43,371 nt of DNA from DUVY01 sp036562755 (GTDB taxonomy: Bacteria; Bacillota; Clostridia; Christensenellales; DUVY01): NCBI GenBank assembly GCA_036562755.1, contig DATCJN010000009.1:1-43371 (forward strand), given 5' to 3'. Within the stretch, counting starts at the first letter, position 1, and each line of letters opens with the position of its first letter. Made by a program: the position numbers and the translations under genes. The notes beneath the pieces are model-generated. The model had not been told where the DNA came from. It saw only the letters and a list, made by a program, of their open reading frames with translations, and did not search any database. This document shows, piece after piece, positions 16,278 through 24,605 of this stretch.

Positions 16278-16685
16278 TTAGCGTTTTGATTTGTTGATAA
16301 GCTCTCGCCAGTTCATATCGCCTCTGGAGAGCGCCATCATCATTATTTCGCCCGTGGCAAGATTAGTGGCCAGAGGTATATTATGTACGTCGCACAGTCT
16401 CAAAAGCGCGTTTACGTCGGGTTCGTGCGGTTGAGCGGTTAGAGGGTCTCTGAAGAATATAACCAAATCAATTTCGTTGTTGGCCACCATGGCGCCTATT
16501 TGTTGGTCGCCGCCAAGCGGCCCCGATTTAAATCTTATTATGTCCAAGCCCGTGGCCTCGGAAATTAGTCTTCCCGTCGTGCCCGTGGCGTAGATTTTGT
16601 GATTTTTTAGCACTTCCGCGTAGGCGATAGCCAGCATTACTATATCGTCCTTTTTCTTGTCGTGAGCTATCATCGCAATATTCAT
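16278..16685 (-). CDS. mgsA: Methylglyoxal synthase
   Basis: The 135-residue enzyme converts dihydroxyacetone phosphate to methylglyoxal and phosphate, a glycolytic bypass that relieves sugar-phosphate stress. MIAHDKKK at the N-terminus, ATGTTGRLI (phosphate site), GPLGGDQQIG with the catalytic Asp, and FFRDPLTAQPHEPDV are all intact. Length is typical for a short MgsA. AAAGGAT precedes the ATG. In many Clostridia mgsA lies close to the M23/M50 sporulation pair, as here, but usually on the same strand; here it is divergent from it. Confidence 0.95.
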   Translation of the reverse strand: MNIAMIAHDKKKDDIVMLAIAYAEVLKNHKIYATGTTGRLISEATGLDIIRFKSGPLGGDQQIGAMVANNEIDLVIFFRDPLTAQPHEPDVNALLRLCDVHNIPLATNLATGEIMMMALSRGDMNWRELINKSKR

Positions 16686-16848
16686 AAGGCTTTCATATCC
16701 TTTGTAAACAGTATTTTATTTATAATATCACATATTGATTAATAAATAAAGAATTTATTATTTTCGTGTCGAAATCAAAAAATTTCATACGGTTATCTTG
16801 GACGAGCGTGCCGCATATAATTAACAAAAAGAATAAGGTGTTAGGGCT

Positions 16849-17484
16849 ATGAAATACGATTCGATAAAAAAGGCGCACGCCAAGATTTCGTCCAACCGAT
16901 ACATATATTACGAGCCTATTATTAAACCGCCCCAAGAGGACGATAAGCCGGGTTTGTTATACAGCTTAACTATAAGGCTTTTTATATGCGGTTTTATTTT
17001 TATGTTTTTGCTGCTGACATCGCAAATTCCTTTTTTAAAGAATATATCATCAAGCGTTAAAAGCGCTGTAAGCTATAATATGAAAATATTCAAAATAGAA
17101 CAAGCGGGCGCTTCTCCGTTGTTTGAAAAGATTGGCGCGCTTGCCGATAATTCGCCTTTGGAATTTCAACTGCCTCTGCAAACCCAAAATATAATAATAG
17201 AAGGCCAAATCGCGCGCCTTAATATCAATAAAAATCCTTTGGTTTATAGCGCGGAAAAAGGGGTGGTGGCAGAAATTTCCAGAGAGGGCAACGTAGCGAC
17301 CATAGAAATTAGACACAGAAACAATACCGTTACAAAATATTCGGGAGTTCAGTTTTGCGGCGTTAGAGTTGGACAGACCGTGAATAAGGGCTTTCCGATA
17401 GGCATTCTGGCGGGGGAGGAGCTTGAGTTTTCTATTTACGAGGACGGCAAGCAGGTTTTAGTAGATAAGGCTATATGGGATTGA
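16849..17484 (+). CDS. SpoIVFA-like membrane protein with degenerate LytM/M23 domain
   Basis: The 211-residue protein has a cytosolic N-terminus, one membrane helix (about residues 40-64) and an outer C-terminal LytM-like beta domain (about 128-205) with GVVAEISREGNVATIEI and GVRVGQTVNKG patterns. The zinc ligands of active M23 peptidases are missing, as in SpoIVFA, which holds and inhibits the SpoIVFB protease during sporulation. Its last 10 bases overlap the SpoIVFB-like gene. A CATACGGT at 16786-16793 resembles a sigma-E -10, but no convincing -35 goes with it. The family match is by architecture and partner rather than strong motif. Confidence 0.72.
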   Translation: MKYDSIKKAHAKISSNRYIYYEPIIKPPQEDDKPGLLYSLTIRLFICGFIFMFLLLTSQIPFLKNISSSVKSAVSYNMKIFKIEQAGASPLFEKIGALADNSPLEFQLPLQTQNIIIEGQIARLNINKNPLVYSAEKGVVAEISREGNVATIEIRHRNNTVTKYSGVQFCGVRVGQTVNKGFPIGILAGEELEFSIYEDGKQVLVDKAIWD

Positions 17485-18350
17485 AATTTAGCGTTCATCC
17501 GCTTTTTATTTTGTTAGGGCTTTTGATGACGGCGCTGGGGCATGGATATGACTTTGTGGCTTATACGGTCGCCGTAGTAATACATGAAATGGGGCATTCC
17601 GCCGCAGCCGAAAAATACGGATATATCCTAAACGAAATCAAACTGATGCCTTACGGGGCGGAAATTCAGGGAAGCCTTGAGGGCGTCAAGCCCTCGGATG
17701 AAATCAAAATAGCCGCGATGGGCCCTTTGACCAATATCATAACGGCCATACTTTTTACGGCGGTTTGGTGGCTTATTCCGGCGTCTTATTTTTTTACCCA
17801 GACCTTTGTTTACGCGAATATTATCAACGCTTTGTTTAATCTTATGCCCGTCTTCCCTTTGGACGGCGGGAGGATAATGTTTTGTCTGTTAAGTAAAAGA
17901 CTTCCGCACAGCAAAGCGCTAAAAACCATAAAAATCACCGGGCTGGTTTTGGGAATTTTGCTAATTGGATTGTTTATTGTTTCGGCGTTTTTCGAAGTTA
18001 ATTTGAGTTTTTGCGTTTTGGGCGTGTTCGTGTTTTTGTGCGCGCTCGCGGGCGAAAAGAAGGAAAACTATGTCCGTATATATAACCGCACTTACAGGAC
18101 GCAAAACATAAAAAAAGGGCTTGAAATTAGAGAAATCGCGGTAAGCGAGGATATGCCCGTAGGCAAAATTATAAAACTTTTTTCTCCTTCTTATTATTAC
18201 TATGTAAGGGTTTTTGACAGCGGACTAAATAATATAATCACCTTAAGCGAAACCCAAATAGAAGATATGCTTGGGCAATGCGGTTACCTGACTCCAATTA
18301 AAGAGGCGATAAGGACGAATAGGCAAGTTTCCAATTTAAAAAGGCTATGA
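17475..18350 (+). CDS. spoIVFB: SpoIVFB-like site-2-type intramembrane metalloprotease (M50)
   Basis: The 291-residue membrane protease has the zinc motif HEMGH (residues 37-41) in an early helix and the second site FPLDGGR near residue 130, the arrangement of SpoIVFB, which cleaves pro-sigma-K in the mother cell of sporulating Bacillus. Four to six hydrophobic helices precede a C-terminal CBS-like soluble part, and length matches SpoIVFB (288). The overlapping SpoIVFA-like gene strengthens the call. The pair implies an endospore former or a recent descendant of one; related M50 proteases also occur in non-sporulators, so sporulation itself is inferred. Confidence 0.85.
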   Translation: MGLKFSVHPLFILLGLLMTALGHGYDFVAYTVAVVIHEMGHSAAAEKYGYILNEIKLMPYGAEIQGSLEGVKPSDEIKIAAMGPLTNIITAILFTAVWWLIPASYFFTQTFVYANIINALFNLMPVFPLDGGRIMFCLLSKRLPHSKALKTIKITGLVLGILLIGLFIVSAFFEVNLSFCVLGVFVFLCALAGEKKENYVRIYNRTYRTQNIKKGLEIREIAVSEDMPVGKIIKLFSPSYYYYVRVFDSGLNNIITLSETQIEDMLGQCGYLTPIKEAIRTNRQVSNLKRL

Positions 18351-18482
18351 TGTTGTATTAATGGAAAAAATATGAATTAATAATTTTTATTTTTTGAGCT
18401 TTATTATTTTTTCTTTTATCTTCCCATATTAAAATTTAGTAAAATTAATAACAATATATTTAAAAAACATACTATATAAGAA

Positions 18483-18511
18483 TTGACATTTTTAATTAAA
18501 CATTGTAAAAA
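18483..18511 (+). promoter_or_regulatory. Promoter of the polyamine operon leader
   Basis: Perfect TTGACA (18483-18488), 17-nt spacer, TAAAAA (18506-18511, 4 of 6). Predicted start is near 18518, giving a leader of about 240 nt before speA. In the 130 bases from the end of the SpoIVFB-like gene to this promoter I see only AT-rich sequence. Confidence 0.65.
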
Positions 18512-18533
18512 TGTTTGATATTGAGGGGCAAAC

Positions 18534-18638
18534 ATGTTATTATATATTGCACATAAACTTATGAGTTTATTGCGACAATTGCCTTTCGCTTATTTTTTTG
18601 CCCAAAAACTGTTGCCTAAAGCGACAAAAAAATATTGA
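18534..18638 (+). CDS. 34-codon leader ORF upstream of the polyamine operon
   Basis: ATG at 18534 follows a strong ribosome site GAGGGG (18523-18528) by 5 nt and reads 34 codons to TGA at 18636-18638. The peptide begins MLLYIAHKLMSLLRQL and ends LLPKATKKY; it is hydrophobic and basic, with two Pro codons. It lies 15 nt inside the predicted transcript and is followed after 75 nt by a terminator-like hairpin before speA. The layout is that of a regulatory leader peptide, comparable in design and length to enterobacterial SpeFL, the ornithine-sensing arrest peptide ahead of speF, although the sequence is not similar. Function is inferred; a chance ORF in AT-rich DNA would rarely have such a ribosome site. 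Confidence 0.55.
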   Translation: MLLYIAHKLMSLLRQLPFAYFFAQKLLPKATKKY

Positions 18639-18713
18639 GATTAAGAGTATGAGAAGTGAAATTGTTTGATAGACTCTGCAAAAAAGAAATAAAACAAAAA
18701 TACTATATATTTT

Positions 18714-18747
18714 AAATTCTCAGGTTATTAATATCTGGGAATTTTTG
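18714..18747 (+). terminator. Terminator-like attenuator hairpin directly before speA
   Basis: AAATTCTCAG (18714-18723) pairs with CTGGGAATTT (18735-18744, one G-T pair) around an 11-nt loop, followed by a short T run. It lies only about 10 nt ahead of the speA ribosome site GGAG, so it can act as an intrinsic terminator or hide the initiation region. A smaller AGAGT/ACTCT pairing (18644-18648 with 18673-18677) lies between it and the leader ORF. Confidence 0.55.
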
Positions 18748-18760
18748 TTATGGAGAAAAA

Positions 18761-20233
18761 ATGATCCAAAGAAGACAAAAACGCGCGCCCATAGTGGAAG
18801 CGCTGGAAGAATTCAGAAAAGCAAGAATTATGCCCTTTGATGTGCCCGGGCATAAAAGAGGAAAAGGCAACAGCGAGTTGACCGAGTTTTTGGGCGAAAA
18901 GTGCGTCAGCATAGACGCCAATTCGCAAAAATGGCTGGACAACCTTGGCCACCCCGTGTCAGTCATCAAAGAAGCCGAAGAAATAGCAGCCGAGGCTTTC
19001 GGAGCCGACCACGCGTTTTTAATGGTAAACGGCACATCCAGCGCCGTTCAAGCGATGATAATGTCGGTCTGTAAGCACGGCGACAAAATAATACTACCCC
19101 GAAACGTGCACCGCAGCGCAATCAACAGCCTTATATTGTGCGGAGCGGTGCCTGTTTATGTTAACCCGCAAATCAACCAGCAGCTTGGCATTTCTTTGGG
19201 AATGAGCATGGCTGATTTTGAAAAAGCCATAAAGGAAAACCCCGACGCCAAGGCGGTTTTTGTAAACAATCCCACTTATTACGGCATTTGCTCCAATTTA
19301 AAAGCCATAACAGAGCTTGCCCACCAATACGGCATGAAAGTGCTTGTGGACGAGGCGCACGGCACGCATTTTTATTTTCACAACAGTCTGCCGCTATCGG
19401 CTATGGAAGTGGGCGCGGATATGGCGGCCGTAAGCATGCACAAATCGGGCGGCTCTCTAACTCAAAGCTCTATTTTATTAACCGGCAAAAATATCAACCA
19501 CGACTATGTCAGACAGATAATAAACCTCACTCAAACCACTAGCGCTTCGTATCTTTTGATGAGCAGTCTGGATTTGTCCAGGCGGAATCTCGCTTTGCAC
19601 GGCGAGAGCATTTTCGCGCGCGTCATCGAACAAGCCGAATACGCTCGGGAAGAAATCAACCACATAGGCGACTATTACGCGTATTCCAAAGAGTTAATCA
19701 ACGGCGATACCATATACGACTTCGATATTACCAAGCTGTCGGTCTATACTCTTAATATAGGCCTTGCGGGCATAGAAGTTTACGACATCCTGCGCGACGA
19801 ATACGATATTCAGGTTGAGTTCGGCGATTTAGGAAACTTCCTTGCGTATATCTCCGTAGGCGACAGGGACAGAGATATAGAAAGGCTTGTAGGCGCTTTG
19901 GCCGAGATAAGAAGGCTATATAAAAAGAGCAAGCTGGGCATGATGGAGCAGGAATACATCAACCCGCACGTCATAATGACGCCGCAAGCGGCTTTTTATT
20001 CGCAAAAGTCCCAGCTGCCGCTCGACGAGTGCGTGGGCAGAGTAAGCGGCGAGTTCGTAATGAGCTATCCGCCCGGAATACCTATAGTTTCTCCCGGCGA
20101 GCTTATAACCAAACAGATAATAGAGTATATCAAATACTCTAAGGCCAAGGGCTGTTTCTTGACCGGCACAATGGATATAAACGTAGATCGCATTAATGTA
20201 ATAAAAGGGGCTGACAATGGAGTTATGGTTTAG
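18761..20233 (+). CDS. speA: Arginine decarboxylase (aspartate aminotransferase fold), SpeA
   Basis: The 490-residue PLP enzyme belongs to the Orn/Lys/Arg decarboxylase family I and matches the length of Bacillus SpeA, which turns arginine into agmatine and CO2. DVPGHKRGKG near the N-terminus, MVNGTSSAVQA (PLP phosphate contacts), LVDEAHGTHF and AAVSMHKSGGSLTQ with the PLP-binding Lys near residue 227 are all visible. Arginine rather than lysine is inferred from length and from agmatinase in the same operon. GGAG lies 5 nt before the ATG. It is the first of five genes and follows a leader with a small ORF and hairpin. Its end overlaps speE by 17 bp. Confidence 0.9.
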   Translation: MIQRRQKRAPIVEALEEFRKARIMPFDVPGHKRGKGNSELTEFLGEKCVSIDANSQKWLDNLGHPVSVIKEAEEIAAEAFGADHAFLMVNGTSSAVQAMIMSVCKHGDKIILPRNVHRSAINSLILCGAVPVYVNPQINQQLGISLGMSMADFEKAIKENPDAKAVFVNNPTYYGICSNLKAITELAHQYGMKVLVDEAHGTHFYFHNSLPLSAMEVGADMAAVSMHKSGGSLTQSSILLTGKNINHDYVRQIINLTQTTSASYLLMSSLDLSRRNLALHGESIFARVIEQAEYAREEINHIGDYYAYSKELINGDTIYDFDITKLSVYTLNIGLAGIEVYDILRDEYDIQVEFGDLGNFLAYISVGDRDRDIERLVGALAEIRRLYKKSKLGMMEQEYINPHVIMTPQAAFYSQKSQLPLDECVGRVSGEFVMSYPPGIPIVSPGELITKQIIEYIKYSKAKGCFLTGTMDINVDRINVIKGADNGVMV

Positions 20234-21068
20234 CGAAAAGCACACTAAAAACGTGCAGTTTTCTATCAAGATAGACAAGCAGCTGTTTAGCGAAAAGACC
20301 GAGCATCAAAGAATAGATGTGTTTGAGAGCGCGGATTTCGGGCGTTGTCTGGTGCTGGACGGCTCTATAATGTTTACCGAAAAGGACGAGTTTGTCTATC
20401 ACGAAATGATAGTTCATCCCGCTTTGGCTGTGCACCCCAATATAAAATCCGTATTGGTAATAGGCGCTGGAGACGGCGGCGTTGTGCGCGAGCTGTGCCA
20501 ATACCCCAATATTGAGCAAATAGACCTAGTCGAAATCGACCAGATGTTAATATACGCTGCTAAGAAATTCTTGCCGCATTCAAGCTATATGCTAAGCGAC
20601 AAGCGCGTAAATATTATTATTTCGGACGGGCTGAAGTTCGTGCGCAAGTGCGAGGATAAATACGACCTTATTATAGTCGATTCGCCCGATCCTTACGGCC
20701 CCGCAGAGCCGCTGTTTACCAAAGAGTTTTACGGCAACTGCTATAAGGCGCTAAAAGAAGACGGCATAATGGTCAACCAGCACGAAAGCCCCTTCTACGA
20801 ACCCGACGCCGAGGCGATGCAAAAGGTTCATAAGAACATTTACAAGACATTTGAGATTTGCAGGGTTTACCAGGCGCATATTCCCAGCTATCCTTCGGGA
20901 CACTGGCTGTTTGGATTTGCTTCTAAAAAATATCACCCCTTAAAAGATTTAAAAGAAGACCAATGGAATAGCCTAAACATCAAGACCAAATACTATAATA
21001 TAAACCTGCACAAAGGCGCGTTTTATCTTCCCAACTACGTAACGGAGCTTTTAAAACATGTTGAATAA
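20217..21068 (+). CDS. speE: Spermidine synthase-like aminopropyltransferase
   Basis: The 283-residue protein has the SpeE fold: an N-terminal beta domain with VLDGSIMFTEKDEFVYHEM, then the Rossmann domain with VIGAGDGGVVREL (usual GGGDGG has one Gly replaced by Ala), the acidic VEID strand, and VDSPDPYGPAEPLFTKEFY covering the catalytic Asp and substrate loop. It would move an aminopropyl group from decarboxylated AdoMet to putrescine or agmatine. No AdoMet decarboxylase (speD) is in this window, while the operon also encodes the AdoMet-independent carboxyspermidine pair, so its true donor or acceptor deserves attention. Overlaps both neighbours, indicating tight coupling. Confidence 0.9.
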   Translation: MELWFSEKHTKNVQFSIKIDKQLFSEKTEHQRIDVFESADFGRCLVLDGSIMFTEKDEFVYHEMIVHPALAVHPNIKSVLVIGAGDGGVVRELCQYPNIEQIDLVEIDQMLIYAAKKFLPHSSYMLSDKRVNIIISDGLKFVRKCEDKYDLIIVDSPDPYGPAEPLFTKEFYGNCYKALKEDGIMVNQHESPFYEPDAEAMQKVHKNIYKTFEICRVYQAHIPSYPSGHWLFGFASKKYHPLKDLKEDQWNSLNIKTKYYNINLHKGAFYLPNYVTELLKHVE

Positions 21069-21900
21069 AAAACTGTGCTTTTTAGGGTGCGAATGCGGCT
21101 ACCAAGACGCTAAGTTTGTCTTGTTTGGCGCGCCTTTTGACGGCACTACCACTTACAGACCGGGAACGCGTTTTGCTTCGCGAAGAATGCGCGAGGAAAG
21201 CTACGGAATAGAGACATACAGCCCCTATTTAGATAATGACCTAGAGGATATCAAAGTCTTTGACGCGGGCGACTTGGATTTGCCCTTCGGCGATACCCAA
21301 AAGGCTTTGGATATGATACAAGACTTTGCCGCGCAAATTTTATCCGACGGCAAAACTCCCGTAATGATAGGCGGCGAGCATTTGGTAACCTTGCCCGCGG
21401 TAAAAGCCGTAAGCGAAAAATATAAGGATTTATATATCGTCCACTTTGACGCGCACGCTGATTTGAGGGACGAGTATTTGGGCGAAAAACTCTCTCACAG
21501 CACGGTTATGAGAAGGGTTAGCGAAATAGTGGGGGAGAAAAAGATTTTCCAATACGGCATACGCTCGGGAGAGAGAAGCGAGTTTGAATACGCAAAAGAC
21601 TTTACATACATGACCAAGTTTTGTATAAAAGACTTGGAACAGGCTATAGATTTAATAGGCGATAACCCCGTTTATATAACGGTTGACCTGGATTGCATAG
21701 ATCCGTCCGAATTTCCCGCGACGGGAACGCCCGAAGCGGGCGGAGTAAGTTTTGAAGAACTTAGGCAAGCTATCCAAAAACTAGGCAAACTAAACGTCGT
21801 GGGCGCAGACATAACAGAATTATGCCCGCCTTACGATACGACAGGAGTATCCACCGCGCTTGCTTGTAAGTTTTTAAGAGAATTGTTATTATCAATTTAA
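21058..21900 (+). CDS. speB: Agmatinase-type ureohydrolase
   Basis: The 280-residue enzyme of the arginase/agmatinase family removes urea from agmatine to give putrescine. Manganese ligands are in GGEHL, FDAHADLRDEY and TVDLDCIDPSEFPATGTPE, and the SHSTVM segment is typical of agmatinases. The operon context with arginine decarboxylase supports agmatine, but N1-aminopropylagmatine is a known alternative substrate in bacteria that add the aminopropyl group first. The start overlaps speE by 11 bp. Confidence 0.92.
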   Translation: MLNKKLCFLGCECGYQDAKFVLFGAPFDGTTTYRPGTRFASRRMREESYGIETYSPYLDNDLEDIKVFDAGDLDLPFGDTQKALDMIQDFAAQILSDGKTPVMIGGEHLVTLPAVKAVSEKYKDLYIVHFDAHADLRDEYLGEKLSHSTVMRRVSEIVGEKKIFQYGIRSGERSEFEYAKDFTYMTKFCIKDLEQAIDLIGDNPVYITVDLDCIDPSEFPATGTPEAGGVSFEELRQAIQKLGKLNVVGADITELCPPYDTTGVSTALACKFLRELLLSI

Positions 21901-21920
21901 GAGGAGGAAGAACGAAAGAA

Positions 21921-23117
21921 ATGAAAGCAATGGTTATCGGATGCGGCGGCGTGGCTTCTGTTGCCATTCACAAGTGCTGCCAAAACAGCGAGGTGTTCAG
22001 CGAGCTGATAATTGCCAGCAGGACAAAGTCAAAATGCGACGCTTTGGCCGAAAAGCTAAAAGACAGCAAGACCAAGATTTACACCGAACAGGTGGACGCG
22101 GATAACGTCGACGAGCTTGTCGCGCTTATCAACAAGCACAAGCCCCAAATAGTAATGCATTTGGCTTTGCCTTATCAAAACCTGACGGTAATGGAAGCTT
22201 GCTTGAGAACTAAGACCAACTACCTTGACACCGCCAACTACGAACATCCCGATAACGCTCATTTTGAATATAAAGAACAATGGGCTTATCACGAAAAATT
22301 TAAAGAAGCGGGCATAATGGGACTATTGGGCAGCGGATTTGACCCCGGGGTTACCAGCGTGTTTACCGCATACGCTCAAAAACATTATTTTGACGAAATT
22401 CACGAAATAGATATACTGGACGCCAACGGCGGAGACCATGGCTATCCTTTTGCCACCAACTTCAACCCCGAAATCAATATTAGAGAAGTAACCGCCAACG
22501 GCAGATATTGGGAAAACGGCAAGTGGATAGAGACTAATCCTTTGGAAATCAAACGCGAATACGATTTTGAGGGCATAGGCAAAAGAGATATGTATTTGCT
22601 CTACCACGAAGAATTGGAAAGCCTGGCCAAAAACATCAAAGGCCTAAAGAGAATAAGATTCTTTATGACCTTTAGCCAAAACTATCTGACGCACCTAAAG
22701 TGTTTGGAAAACGTAGGCATGACCTCCATTAAGCCTATAAACTTCCAAGGTCAAGAGATTATACCTTTGCAATTCCTAAAGGCCGTGTTGCCCGATCCCG
22801 CGTCTTTAGGCCCTAGAACCAAGGGAAAGACCAATATAGGCTGCATCTTTAAGGGCGTAAAGGACGGCAAGCCTAGGACATATTATGTTTATAATATTTG
22901 CGACCATCAGGAATGCTACCGCGAGGTAGGCTCGCAGGCTATCTCATATACTACAGGCGTTCCCGCTATGATAGGCGCAATGCTGATGTTGAAGGGTATC
23001 TGGAAGGGCGAAGGCGTATTTAATTTGGAAGAGTTCGACCCCGATCCTTTTATGGAAGCTCTCAATAAATGGGGCTTGCCTTGGAAAGAAGATTTTAATC
23101 CCGTTTTGGTTGACTAA
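21921..23117 (+). CDS. Carboxy(nor)spermidine dehydrogenase (saccharopine dehydrogenase family)
   Basis: The 398-residue protein starts with a Rossmann motif VIGCGGVASVAIH and belongs to the Lys9/saccharopine dehydrogenase family branch that condenses aspartate semialdehyde with putrescine (or diaminopropane) using NADPH to give carboxyspermidine. LGSGFDPGVTSVF and DANGGDHGYPFATNFNPEIN are characteristic. The next gene is the matching decarboxylase, which separates it from true saccharopine dehydrogenases of lysine metabolism. GAGGAGGAAG lies upstream of the ATG. The acceptor amine (putrescine, agmatine or diaminopropane) cannot be read from sequence. Confidence 0.9.
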   Translation: MKAMVIGCGGVASVAIHKCCQNSEVFSELIIASRTKSKCDALAEKLKDSKTKIYTEQVDADNVDELVALINKHKPQIVMHLALPYQNLTVMEACLRTKTNYLDTANYEHPDNAHFEYKEQWAYHEKFKEAGIMGLLGSGFDPGVTSVFTAYAQKHYFDEIHEIDILDANGGDHGYPFATNFNPEINIREVTANGRYWENGKWIETNPLEIKREYDFEGIGKRDMYLLYHEELESLAKNIKGLKRIRFFMTFSQNYLTHLKCLENVGMTSIKPINFQGQEIIPLQFLKAVLPDPASLGPRTKGKTNIGCIFKGVKDGKPRTYYVYNICDHQECYREVGSQAISYTTGVPAMIGAMLMLKGIWKGEGVFNLEEFDPDPFMEALNKWGLPWKEDFNPVLVD

Positions 23118-24238
23118 TGTATATAACAAAAGATATTAAAACCCCTTATTATATAATTGACGAGAACTTGATTTTGAACAATCTTAAAATTTTGCAGTCT
23201 GTGAAAGACAAGACAGGCTGCAAAATTTTGCTCGCCCAAAAAGCGTTCTCGTCTTTTTATTTTTATCCGCTGATCGCGCAGTATCTCGACGGCGTAACAG
23301 CCAGCGGTTTATACGAGGCAAAGCTAGGCTTTGAAAAGATGGGCAAGGAAAACCACATCTTTTCTCCCGCTTATACCGAGGAAGACTTTGACGAGATAGT
23401 TAAGATTTGCGGACATATTGTTTTTAATTCAATAGGCCAGCTTGTTAAATTCAAGGATAAAGCGCTAAAACAAGGCGTTGAGATAGGGTTAAGAATAAAC
23501 CCCGAAATCTCCACTCAAGACAAAGCTATTTACGACCCTTGCGCTCCCTTTTCAAGACTGGGAGTTACAAGCGAGGAGTTTTTTGAAAATCTAGATAAAG
23601 TGGAAGGTATCAGCGGACTGCATTTTCATACGCTTTGCGAGCAAAACTCGGACGCGCTTGAGGTAACGCTGACCGAAGTGGAAAAGAAATTTTCAAAATA
23701 TTTTGGCAGAATAAAATGGATAAACTTCGGCGGCGGACACCACATCACCCGCGAGGACTACGATATAGACAGACTGGTTAGGCTGGTTAATTACATAAAG
23801 GATAAATATAACCTCGAAGTCTATCTGGAGCCGGGCGAGGCGGTGGTTTTAAACGCGGGATTTTTGGTTTGCAGCGTAATAGATATAATAGACAGGGGCA
23901 AAAAAATAGCCATTTTGGATACGAGCGCTGCTTGCCATATGCCCGACGTGCTCGAAGTGCCGTATAGGCCTAGAATCATAGGCGAGGGCGGAGAATATGA
24001 ATATAGACTGGGTGGGCCGACCTGTCTAGCCGGCGATATAATAGGCGATTACAAGTTTCCCAAGCCGCTTAATATAGGCGATAAAATAATTTTCGAGGAT
24101 ATGGCGCTTTATACCATAGTCAAGAACAACACCTTTAACGGTATGCCCTTGCCGTCAATAGCGACCAAAGATTTGAACGGCGATATAAAATTAGTTAAAA
24201 AATTCGGTTATTTGGACTTTTTGAATAGGCTGTCATAA
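23117..24238 (+). CDS. nspC: Carboxy(nor)spermidine decarboxylase
   Basis: The 373-residue PLP enzyme of the alanine racemase/ornithine decarboxylase fold III removes the carboxyl group from carboxyspermidine to make spermidine. The PLP Lys is in LLAQKAFSSFY, followed by the glycine loop INFGGGHHITRED, LEPGEAV, CHMPDVLEVPYRP and GPTCLAGDIIGDY, which carries the catalytic Cys of this family. The ATG shares one base with the stop codon of the dehydrogenase (TAATG), so the pair is translationally coupled. It is the last gene of the polyamine operon; a clear terminator follows. Confidence 0.93.
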   Translation: MYITKDIKTPYYIIDENLILNNLKILQSVKDKTGCKILLAQKAFSSFYFYPLIAQYLDGVTASGLYEAKLGFEKMGKENHIFSPAYTEEDFDEIVKICGHIVFNSIGQLVKFKDKALKQGVEIGLRINPEISTQDKAIYDPCAPFSRLGVTSEEFFENLDKVEGISGLHFHTLCEQNSDALEVTLTEVEKKFSKYFGRIKWINFGGGHHITREDYDIDRLVRLVNYIKDKYNLEVYLEPGEAVVLNAGFLVCSVIDIIDRGKKIAILDTSAACHMPDVLEVPYRPRIIGEGGEYEYRLGGPTCLAGDIIGDYKFPKPLNIGDKIIFEDMALYTIVKNNTFNGMPLPSIATKDLNGDIKLVKKFGYLDFLNRLS

Positions 24239-24260
24239 TTTTTTTAATTTAAAACATAAA

Positions 24261-24297
24261 AAAAGAATTCCTTACCATAGGAATTCTTTTATTTTTA
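24261..24297 (+). terminator. Terminator of the polyamine operon
   Basis: AAAAGAATTCC (24261-24271) pairs with GGAATTCTTTT (24280-24290) around an 8-nt loop and runs into TTTTATTTTTAT. Confidence 0.88.
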
Positions 24298-24311
24298 TAT
24301 TCACAGCACAT

Positions 24312-24515
24312 CGCAATTTATGGCACAACCTTTAAATATTTGGCATTACATTTTTGATCTTGCTACATTATAATTTTTAGCGTAACAAGTAGTTTTTTTA
24401 CTAGATTGGGTTATTTATAGCAGATTTTTTTGATTTTTTAAAGATTTTTGCTTGATTTTTGGCTTTTTACGGTTTGAAAAAGAACAATCACTACGCAATT
24501 TTTAGCACAACTTTT
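24312..24515. repeat. Three copies of a 15-bp motif upstream of the modular surface protein
   Basis: AATTTATGGCACAAC (24315-24329), AATTTTTAGCGTAAC (24372-24386) and AATTTTTAGCACAAC (24497-24511) lie in one orientation. The first and third extend to 22 bp with 19 identities (24312-24333 and 24494-24515). They may be binding sites for a regulator of the glycan locus. The rest of the 24298-24605 gap is AT-rich; I see no gene in it. Confidence 0.5.
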
Positions 24516-24605
24516 GCTAATTATGACAAAATATGACATTAATTAATATGCTTTTAGGGCGTATTTAAAAATATTTCTTTAAAACTCAAAAAAAGGAGGG
24601 ATTTG

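Noticed and set aside
16786..16793. Sigma-E promoter for the SpoIVFA-like gene
   Set aside because: CATACGGT resembles a -10, but no matching -35 is found at the proper distance.
18649..18669. Six-codon ORF in the speA leader as a separate regulatory peptide
   Set aside because: Very short with a poor ribosome site; mentioned only as part of the leader.
24312..24515. CRISPR-like array
   Set aside because: The three short repeats are unevenly spaced (57 and 125 bp), imperfect and without cas genes.
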